A stretch of DNA of 16,426 nt from Tieghemiomyces parasiticus (lineage: Eukaryota > Kickxellomycota > Dimargaritomycetes > Dimargaritales > Dimargaritaceae): the NCBI GenBank assembly GCA_027575765.1, contig JANBPT010001017.1, positions 1 to 16,426 of the forward strand. Direction: 5' to 3'. Under the pieces are notes generated by a model. The model was not told the DNA's origin, ran no database searches, and saw only the letters and a program-made list of their open reading frames with translations. Below are positions 8,229 to 16,426 of this stretch, one piece after another. Positions within the stretch are counted from its first letter, which is position 1. Each line of letters begins with the position of its first letter. The translations under genes were made by a program, and so were the position numbers.

Positions 8229-9286
8229 GACACAGAGTCACAGTAAGATTAGCACGTTCAGCCTTGAGGATAGGTTGGAAGGGTTTCAATGTAGGTCACA
8301 GGCACCCCACTAGCCTCAGTAGCCTACAACTGTTTGACGCTGGCCTCAGTGGCGGACCTCGGGACACTAGTCACGCATCATACCTAATAGAAGCGCTAGT
8401 TGTCGGGGAGGTTTTGGAGGGTGTTACAATCGGTAGTTCCGCGTATCCCCAGCTACTTGAAAAGGCCGGTACGTATGATAGTGGATGAAGACCCGGAAGA
8501 CCCATGTCAGCTGAGCACTAGTAAGCGGGGCTCTACCTCTAGCAAGGCCCAGGGAGACGTCTATTTAGTGACCCACTGCCAAAGTAACTTTACTGAGGGA
8601 CATCTTTTAGAGAGGCCTGGCCCATACAGAAGTGGTATGGCCACCTATAAATCACGACGTGGCAGCGTGCACCAGAGCTCGGCTTTTATTGTAGTAAATT
8701 CGGAAAGAATATACACGATATTAAGTTCCCCATAATACAGTCAAAAAAGGAGGGACAGGGTAGCTCGCTTGAAAGCGTGGACTAGGTGTGAGCCAAGGCT
8801 TCGGGTAGGAACATGACGAGTAGGTAACGATAATAATAATGTGATCGCCTAATAACGACTCTACCTCATGCACCAAGCAGCAGCCACCCACAACGCCGTC
8901 GCACACTAGGACCCTAACTCATGCAATTAACGGAACAATTACCACCGTTACCCAACTCACCTCGACCTTCCAGACCAACCGTTGCAAATGATGTTTATTG
9001 GGTTCCAACTTGGGGCCTCATGTAGGGTCCCAGCCTGTGGTTTGGCCTTGTTGGTGCGTGGCAGTGTAGAAAGTCGTAGAATCGTAGAGAAACATGGAAA
9101 TAGAACAACTCATCTTCTACCTCACTACTACTAGTTTACTTATTATGGTTTGACCTACTACAAATAAAAATAATAAAAAAGGCAAGTTAGGCAACGGTGC
9201 ATGGCCCTATTCGTGAATAAGGCGCAATATTGGGCTTGACGTACCCGCCACCCCTGCTATTGACATTGCTTGTCTGAGTCGATGAA

Positions 9287-9612
9287 TCAGGCGTCGGCGG
9301 TTAACTTCTCCGTCAACAATCGAGCGATACTGGCCCCATGGGCAGTCGAGGTCAAGCCTTGCGACTTGGACAGATATTTAGGCCGGCCACGGTTCTGCTT
9401 CGTACATGGACTTTCAACGACGGGTACCACGTCGTCAGCGGGACCCTCAAAGCCGTAGGCTAGGTATTGATATCCGGTGTTTAGTGGGCCCGTTAGTTCT
9501 CCTCCCTCATCCTCGTTACGGTTGGCAAGCAAGCGGATATCCTTGCACTTTTTCCGCCGCTTTTCGCCCAGGGCGAGAGCTATGAACGGTCGGTCAACGC
9601 AGCTGTCTTTCT
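9287..9612 (-). CDS. Possible terminal exon of an unrecognised minus-strand gene
   Basis: A minus-strand frame of 107 residues ends in TGA at 9287. It begins right after a good acceptor: CTAAC (9629-9625) followed 10 nt later by ACGACAG, with the intron ending at 9613. The upstream stop in this frame lies inside that putative intron. The peptide looks protein-like. It has a Cys (KDSCVDRPF), a basic cluster GEKRRKKCKDIR, an acidic cluster NEDEGGEL, a Tyr/Phe-rich middle (GYQYLAYGFEGPADD) and an AT-hook-like NRGRPKYLSK. A GTAAGG donor at about 9914 preceded by an open frame (MMSGGRKVGGGEQ) could end an earlier exon, but the phases do not join without an extra exon. A/T-rich DNA follows the stop at 9165-9180. 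No family is recognised, and a chance ORF of this length in 4 kb is quite possible. Confidence 0.28.
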
Positions 9613-10177
9613 CTGTCGTGAACAGTTAGCCGATAGAACGAGGAAACCCCACCAACACTTAAAAGTATATCCGAGTATTCCGAGAACACGCCAAGGCCCG
9701 AACTTATAGGGCGAACAGTCTGTAGGATTCATAAATGACAGGACTGTCGTTACCCCCTCTTTTTCCGTTATCTCTGCTTTAGGGCAGGAGGTGGTAGGTC
9801 AACCGGGCGATGTAACTGCGAAGGGCATGGTTGGACAAGCACGCACCAACAGCGCGAGTCACGGTGTGGTCTGTTGTACCTCGAGCCGCCCTGTCGTTGA
9901 GCCGCGAGCCTTACCTGTTCCCCCCCGCCTACTTTCCTCCCACCACTCATCATCGTTCGCTGGTCCCCATCATCATGCGGCTCACATAGGGTACAGACGG
10001 GAAAACCTTAGAGTCGGAGGAATAATGTTCCGACGTAATCTTTCTTTGGTGGTCCCCCTGGGGCCTGGGACCCTAGTTCCTTTGTTCAACGCGCTCCCTT
10101 TGAGTTATATGAAACTGTGGCAAGGGTAAGGTGGCCAGCCTAGTTAGGCAACGGCCATTGCTTGGCTAGGAGTTAGT

Positions 10178-10196
10178 CTTGGTTATATAAACCAAG
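10178..10196. repeat. Short inverted repeat enclosing a TATA-like core
   Basis: CTTGGTT and AACCAAG (7 bp each) flank ATATA, giving TATATAA on the plus strand, about 285 bp upstream of the GPLD1-like start. It could be a TATA element or a small hairpin, or chance. Confidence 0.3.
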
Positions 10197-10480
10197 AGAA
10201 TCCTGTCGACCTGGGATACACATTACAAAGTGCGTTGTTTTCACCTTATTTGGTTATCGACCGTAGTTGATTTTCCTATCCCATTATCCGGTACCGCTGC
10301 CCCTTAGACCTCCCATATCCTGCTAAATTGGCTTTGCTTAATTCTATAGATTGCACAGTCACTGTACGGCTTACCTTTAAACCAACTACACACACCTTAG
10401 TAGCCCACCCACTCCTTACGTTTCAGCCCCTACACCATCTTCCTTGGCCAAACTTGGTACTGTAATATTCACCAATAGAC

Positions 10481-13400
10481 ATGCGGTACCTCAGAGTCAT
10501 CAGCATTGGCCTCGGCTTCCTATTGCCCATGGTCCTGGGCTGCGGTATGACCACCCACGAACAAATTACCCAGCGGGCCATCTCGTGGTTCGTCGACGAC
10601 GGGCACCACGATGCCGCCGTTAACCCAGCCAGCATTGAACACTACCGCTCTCTCATGACCGAGCACTGGTCGTACGTCCTCGGCGGCTCGTTCTTTCCCG
10701 ACTGGTAAGTAACCCCCACCCGCGCGGGAAGTGGGAAACGCCACCACCTTCAACATGATCCTGTGGGAGTTCATCGGGTGTAGTATGAGAGGGTGTGGCG
10801 CAACCGGGTACGAGCCTACCACCGTAACCTAATCTGCGGGCAAGTAGGACAACGTTTATATACCCAGCTAACCTCACACATGGACTGGCATCTCACGTAA
10901 ACCGTCCCACTTTCGCCACGACCATTGCTAATTTAGGAGCTTCGAATGTGGCAACCTTGGCGAGCATTACGAAGTTGGTAAGGTGCTTAACCTAAGCTGG
11001 AGGATGATAATTCCCCCTGACGCTTGGTAGGCTAATGAATTAGTGAACGCTGTACAGGACTTTAGACCTATGCATCAACTACTGGACTCCCATATCTGAG
11101 GTTTCTTCTCTCACTCTCATCGCCATACTCGCTCTAACATTAAATTTCCCCACCCACTTCCCTTAATTTACCCTGCGTCATACTGAAACCCTTCCATCAT
11201 AGCTCACTGGGCTGCCTTCATTAGGACAGCCGCCCTGTATATCCGCCAAAAGGGCCCGACGTTTAGCAAGAAACGCCGTGAGGTAGGTTACTCAACTCAA
11301 ATCAGTGTTGGTTCGGACTAACGCGGGCTAGGGGGCCAGGGTGAAAGTTTTGACTCACAAAATCGATTTCCAACCACACTTCGTCGCACCTTTTTTTTTT
11401 TTCTTTGGCTCTACTCCACACTTACCACCTTCCTTAATTGGACCGCTCTAGCGCCTAGAGGCGTTCATGTTTGGTATCATCTCGCACGATGTAGCCGATA
11501 TTCTTTGGCACGGACACAACAATAAGCAGGAGGGGTTCATCCGCGCTATATCTCTAGGTTCGATGGACGGCCACTATGATGCAGCTCACAGCTTAGTGGA
11601 CCGAGGGGCCGAAACCGTCCTGCGCCACGGCCGCGACGCCAATCCCAGCTTGGTAAGTGAGCCTGCCGACCGTCTTTGGCACTCATTTCGCTGGCCTATG
11701 ATCAGACTGTCCCTGCCCCTCATAGTTGTCAACTAATCCGTAACATTGGGCCCAATTTCGACACGTCACCCCGCTGGTTCCACCTATCTTCGTTCATCTT
11801 TTCTACGCGTATAGCGCCGCTGGTCCATGCCTGAGGATGATATTCGAGCCATCTACCAGGCCATGGGCATCGACCTCAAAGCTAAAGCAGAAGGCCGCCC
11901 ACTAGACTCCTTGTACTACTGTTTCCATCGGGGGTTCGTCGCGGCCCAAGGTATCGAGGTAAGCCTTACATTCTACCGATCGTGGAGACTATTCAGCTAT
12001 TTCCCCCGGAAGACCGCTGCCCCCGCCTCTGAATAGGAGGTGTGCCCGTCCCTTTCCTGACTGCCACGGTGTACAGCGAAGTTATTGTATTCACCCCGCT
12101 CTGCGATTCTTCCTCTCCGCCCTTCATGCCACGCCGCTCATCCTTCAAACGTACTCAACCCACCAGCTCATCGGCAGCGAGGTATTTCCCCTGTACGCAG
12201 CCCAGGTAAGTCCTGCTCAATTAGCCATACCCACTCTCCATCATATACGAACAACCTCCTATCAGGCCGGCACTGTATCCGCCTAGACAATTGGTTTAAT
12301 CCAGCCCTTCCCCGTGGGTGTCACATTGACCATTATCAGCTAATATGATTACCGTTTTATTCACCATCACAACCTATGAATTATTCGCAGAGCCCCGTGC
12401 TCGTTGAGCAGATTGAAAATTATTACCGTGGTGGTAAGTCTCCTTCTCTGTATTTTATATCTCGCCTCATCTTTCAGCCATAGCGTTGGCTTAGTACTCG
12501 GAAGGACCAAATAAGGTTCTGCTATCCCGTGACTGGTTTTTAATCGAGCGTTCATGACCCGGATGGGTGGGGCACTGGCCAGCCCAACTGCCTATGCCTG
12601 CCCCTTGCCTCCACAGTTTAGTTTGTTAACACCAAAACACTACCCTTGCCATCCTCTATACCATGCTGGTCATCTGCACCCCGCAACCCTAGGGGTTACC
12701 GACATGATGGGCTGGATTCCGCACTGCTGGAAAGAATTGAGTAAGTAGGCCGTCGATATGCGGAACTGTCCCGGCTCTCCTGGGAGACTACACTGTCCCC
12801 GGCGACAAACGGTTGCTTGACAACCGTACACGGCCCTCATTTGCGCCGCATCGGCATTAGCGAGGGCGACGGTAGCCCCATGGCTCACCAGGCTGTAACG
12901 ATCGACCTAATTGAGTAACCCTGCTAACTCGCCCTACCCTAACTACCGACTCCCCCCCATCGGCGATGTGCTGGTACCCCTGTACACACCACCCGTTTAG
13001 TGCGCTGGATCAACACTGATATGGAATTGCCCTACGGCAAAAGCTTCTGTGAGCTAGTAGTCGAAGAGTACGGTGACTACAAGGACAACTGGGCCGTCAG
13101 CTATATCGACGCGCAGCCGCCAAAGATCAATTCTCTTGTGTCGCCCCATAACCATCCGGTAATGGACACGGCGGCCCTCAGTGCCACCCAGGAACCTATC
13201 TCCATGCCTGAGGTAGTTGTCACCCAAGACGAAGGTGGCATCACGCTGTCGGTCGCCACCGGACCCCCACCCGCCAGCCCAGCCACCGCGCCTTCGCCCT
13301 TAGCCCGCCGAGGCCTGGTCGACCACATCGTCTACGGCATGGACTGCGACGCCCTCACCGATCGTTACTCCTCCGTCATCACGCTCTCCTCCAGTGTTTC

Positions 13401-15592
13401 GTACGCAGGCCTCGGCACCGCCGTCGCATCCGGTCGCTTCGGTGGCGGGAACCAAGTAAACCTCGGTAAGTGCCCTGAAACCCCTAAAGGTGACAAGGGG
13501 CGGGAAGTCGACCATCGATCAGTCTATCCGTTAACCAAAGGTCAACGTCAACGCCAAAACGATGCAACTCGTTAGAAATTGCAGCCCAAGCGTAGAATAC
13601 CTGTGGTCGGTAGTGCTGGACCCATCCCTCCTTTCTTTCCGCCTGTCACTAATCCTCTTCCTTGGCTATCATCTACATTGCTTTTTATTGCCCTTCAAAT
13701 TTACTATATCCTCGCCACTAGCCGTCAGCGCTCCGTTCTACAAAACTGATACTGTGCGCGGTGCCATTTTTATCGTCCGGGACCCCCGCCAACTGCAGGG
13801 TACGACCCAGCGCGACATTGCCCAAGCCGCTGACCAGACCCTCCTGGGCGAATCGGTGGCCATCCCAGTACGGTTTGGGCATAGTTTGGCTGTACTCGAT
13901 TATAACCACGACGGTATCGACGACCTAGTCGTGGGCGTACCGGGTGATGGTGCCCAGCAGCAGACCTACGCTGGTAAAGTTCTCGTATTTCTGGGCCACT
14001 CCGGCACCGGCCTTTCCACGGAGCCCGACTACACGATCCAGTTCGATGCCTCTCTCAACCACAACACACAGCTGGGCGAAGTTCTCCGCGTTGCCGATCT
14101 CAACGGTGACTCCCGCTTGGACCTGTTGATCGGCGCACCGTCTTACGAACTGCAAGCGAATAATACCTGCTCCAGTTCCCTGGCCCAGGTAGGTCCGGCA
14201 GTCCCAGGCTTAACGGCACCCGTTCACACAGTTAGGAAACTAACCGGGTAAGGTATAATTATCAGGCCCACCGCCTTCTCTCCTTCCAAATATTAACTAC
14301 ATTATCTGGATCCAACATTTCTGCACACGCACATTCCCCTCGCCTTTGCCACACACTAGGCCGGGGCCGTCTTTGGTATCTACAGTCGACCCCAGCAGAC
14401 CCCTCTCCTTACCCATCCGGACCTACACATCTACGCCCATGACCCGTCGGCATACGCCAATTTTGGAAAATCACTCACTGTTGATACCATTAATGGCCAA
14501 CGCACGTTGGTGGTCGGTGCCCCAGGATTTAAATCCGGGCCGAACCCATTGGCGGGCAAAATCTACGGCTTTACTCTGTCCTCCATCGCAGCCCCCACCC
14601 CACAGTTCAATATCGTTGGTACATCCAAATTCCAACAACTTGGCCAGTAAGTTAACTAGCCGCAGTGGAACGACAGTCCACCTCGTCCTTACCTAGACTG
14701 GATGCAGGAACGGGGGGTTGACCTGCGAAATTCTAACCACGACTAACCGTATTTCGGAACGGCTTAACTTACTGGTTGCTATCCTTCCTTCACGTTGTTT
14801 TGGCTATACTCAGTACCGTCACCATATTCAAGCCCAGAGGCGGTCAACCCCACATCATGGCTAGCGCCCCGTCTGAGGTAAGTAATGGGAAACACGGAGA
14901 CCAGGGGTAGGACTTGACGGGTTGTCATACTTTTCCGTTAGGCAATTAAGTAATGAGTAATCACCCAGATGTCGGCACGCGACTGGGGTGAGTGCCACTG
15001 AGAGGCCTGGTTTGTGGCGCTCGCCCTTGCCCACTTCAAAATCACCGCAGTAGCCCCCCCCTTTTGTTCGTCCAGACCCGACCCCTTCATAACTAACGCC
15101 ATTGGCATAGCGTTTTACCATGTAACCCACACGTAGACGGTCGATGAGTCTCGTACCCGCTTCATCCACCATCCCATCGACCGACTTATGGGTGTCCAGC
15201 GCGGGTGGCAAAAGGGCGCCGTGTACGCTATTCCGACCGAGGGACTTCAGCTCGACGATAAGCTGACCACCGCCCATCGCCAGATAGGCGGCGATGATTC
15301 CAATCAATTCGGTGCATCGGTAGCGTTAGAGGCAGATGGCCAAGGGGTCTTTGTAGGCGAACCTTTTTCCGAAACGGAGCGAGGTCTACTCTACCTTTGG
15401 AATCCTGAGGAAAAACAGCTACAGTGCTACCGTTCCCCTACGGAAGAGGGCCATCAGCGATTCGGCAGTCAAGTTTTTAGCGCCCATCTGGACGGTGACA
15501 ACCGAGCTGACTTGGTCGTGACCTCAGCCCAGGCCAGTGGGGGCGGTGCACTCGGCGGCGCGGTCCACATTGCCTTGACAGCATCTACCTAG
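10481..15592 (+). CDS. GPLD1: GPI-specific phospholipase D homologue (GPLD1-like), 13 exons
   Basis: Exons: 10481-10704, 10937-10977, 11203-11282, 11452-11652, 11815-11958, 12167-12205, 12391-12433, 12693-12740, 13001-13465, 13722-14188, 14360-14646, 14814-14877 and 15137-15592. Together they are 2559 nt and 852 residues (human about 840), with all GT..AG phases closing. The animal enzyme hydrolyses the inositol-phosphate bond of GPI anchors and is secreted. Residues 1-20 form a signal peptide, so the mature protein would start CGMTTHEQ, as in the animal enzyme. The zinc-dependent PLC/P1-nuclease-like domain (21 to about 290) has His26, His90-Trp91, the motif H127-x3-D131-x3-H135 and H161-x3-D165, all in family positions. 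SPVLVEQIENYYRGG and DMMGW match the human SPFLVEQ/GGLDDM region. Residues about 405-850 carry seven FG-GAP propeller repeats (about 411, 480, 546, 619, 679, 759 and 810). Acidic Ca-type loops are clear at 488-496, 554-562 and 820-826. There is no C-terminal membrane anchor. The small exons 2, 6, 7 and 8 are placed by alignment to the remembered animal protein and need cDNA. Confidence 0.9.
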
Positions 15593-16096
15593 CCTAAATC
15601 ATTAGTGTATACAACTACGACAGCCACCCATTTAGCTGTGGTGCATGCATTCGGACGGGGCTCAAGGGGGTCTAACCCCTCCCTAATCTATTGGTATATA
15701 CCCTGGCCGAAGATGACCCTTTGTATTGACAGTAAAGTATGAACTGATGCCCATCAGGAGCAATGTGATTGATTCTATACCGCCCTGGAAAAAAATATAA
15801 CTAAAGAAAGCACTTGACGTATACAATTTGCGACTTAATTTACCTCTAATGTTGTTACGAATTAACCCAGGTCCCTACAGTTCAACCGGTATCCAGGCGC
15901 CGCGGTATGGCCCACACCTTCAGCAATAAAGCCAACATTAGAAGCCACGGGCGTAATGGACACACTTTACACCCTGTAAGATCAAATTGGGCATGCTACG
16001 GCAGGTTAATGGGGAGGGGGAATATATTTACTAGCAGCACGGTGTGCCTAACGACAACGGGTAAACCCCCCGGGTGGCCCGGGGCGTGAGCTATAT
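15593..16096. other. Convergent 3' intergenic region
   Basis: This region lies between the stop of the GPLD1-like gene and the stop of the minus-strand gene at the right edge. An A/T-rich segment with AAAAAAATATAACTAAAG near 15789-15806 and TTAATTTACC near 15836 may hold polyadenylation signals. No ORF worth naming and no RNA gene were seen. Confidence 0.45.
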
Positions 16097-16426
16097 CTAC
16101 AAGGCAATGGCGGGTTGCAGCGTAGCCTCCGCCTTCCGCTTCCGTGATACAGGGCGGGGCCGGTCGCAGGCCACCTCCTCAACCGAGGGGGACGGGGACG
16201 GTGGCAGAGCTGCTGAAGGCGGACGCCGGCCGCGCCGGACTGTCGAGGGGGCGGCTACCGGCCGAACGGCAGCGTTGGGCGTTTCCGAAGCAGGGGCGGC
16301 TGACGGGCCGTTCTCCCCGGCCTTGGGCGAACACATGAGTGGTAAACGCTTGCGGGGCAACTCAACCACCACCCGCTTGGTACGGCAGTTCTGGCGACAG
16401 GCCGCGTCGCAGAACCACGGCTCGGT
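16097..16426 (-). CDS. Unrecognised protein, C-terminal part, truncated by the window edge
   Basis: A minus-strand frame is open from the right edge to TAG at 16097 and shows 109 residues. The visible start TEPWFCDAACRQNCRTKR has C6-x3-C10-x3-C14 after a Trp-Phe, and is followed by the basic VVELPRKRLPL. The rest is an Ala/Pro/Ser-rich low-complexity tail with a basic nuclear-localisation-like PVSRKRKAEA near the end. Codons favour G/C in the third position, as in the neighbouring genes. An acceptor could lie within the first part, so not all of it need be coding. The basic motifs suggest a nuclear protein, but I cannot name a family. The opposite-strand frame 16144-16338 is a shadow. Confidence 0.5.
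   Translation of the reverse strand, partial: TEPWFCDAACRQNCRTKRVVVELPRKRLPLMCSPKAGENGPSAAPASETPNAAVRPVAAPSTVRRGRRPPSAALPPSPSPSVEEVACDRPRPVSRKRKAEATLQPAIAL

Larger units (their letters stand above)
6421..10480. other. Gene-poor region of about 4 kb
   Basis: No known protein domain, tRNA or recognisable transposon end was found here on either strand. Base composition is more balanced and A/T-richer than in the flanking genes, with a T run at 7079-7088 and A-rich patches at 9165-9180. Open frames are mostly short (60-111 codons) with ordinary stop density. The best coding-like segments are 9287-9612 (minus) and 8475-8735 (plus), with a weaker chain at 8037-8289 (minus). The last few hundred bases before 10481 should contain the promoter of the GPLD1 homologue. 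The region could be true intergenic DNA, a decayed gene or element, or fast-evolving spliced genes that I cannot resolve by eye. Confidence 0.5.

Noticed and set aside
9186..10154. 12-bp direct repeat GTTAGGCAACGG at 9186-9197 and 10143-10154
   Set aside because: A 12-mer shared twice in 16 kb is expected by chance several times, and the flanks do not match, so it is not evidence for terminal repeats.
12077..12166. Longer exon 6 of the GPLD1-like gene starting at 12077
   Set aside because: It is in frame with a usable acceptor, but it would insert 30 residues where the animal protein has none. The 39-nt exon starting at 12167 gives exact spacing to the SPVLVEQ motif.
13454..13460. Alternative donor GTAAAC inside exon 9
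   Set aside because: The downstream GTAAGT at 13466 is stronger and joins in phase to AVSAPFYK, restoring an FG-GAP repeat.

Overview
The window looks like nuclear DNA of a eukaryote, most likely an early-diverging fungus. The reasons are multi-exon genes with GT..AG introns (donors mostly GTAAGT, GTAAGG or GTAGGT; introns of about 70-260 nt), pyrimidine-rich leaders, a Fyv7-type ribosome-biogenesis protein, and a GPI-specific phospholipase D homologue alongside short intergenic gaps. Placement below the level of fungi is not possible from the sequence alone.

Left part (1-6420) is gene-dense. A single-exon NAA50 N-terminal acetyltransferase (671-1270, +) is followed by a six-exon FYV7/TAP26-like rRNA-processing gene (1697-3110, +). 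After a convergent 3' gap come two minus-strand genes: a small unrecognised cysteine-containing protein (3733-3948, possibly the end of a longer spliced gene reaching past 4233) and a single-exon RRM plus glycine-rich RNA-binding protein (5547-5993) with a long pyrimidine-rich upstream region.

Middle part (6421-10480) is about 4 kb with no recognisable gene. It holds only short open frames, one possible minus-strand 3' exon (9287-9612), a 36-bp imperfect palindrome with a NotI-type core (8193-8228), and other weak signals.

Right part (10481-15592) is the best find: a 13-exon gene whose spliced product (852 residues, reconstructed here exon by exon with phases that close) is a full-length homologue of animal GPI-specific phospholipase D (GPLD1). 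It has a signal peptide, a zinc-dependent phospholipase C/P1-nuclease-like catalytic domain and a seven-repeat FG-GAP beta-propeller. A partial, unrecognised minus-strand gene (16097-16426) runs off the right edge.

The genes do not form a pathway. NAA50, Fyv7 and the RRM protein are housekeeping functions (protein N-acetylation, 18S rRNA maturation, RNA binding). The GPLD1 homologue is predicted to be secreted and to act on GPI-anchored proteins.
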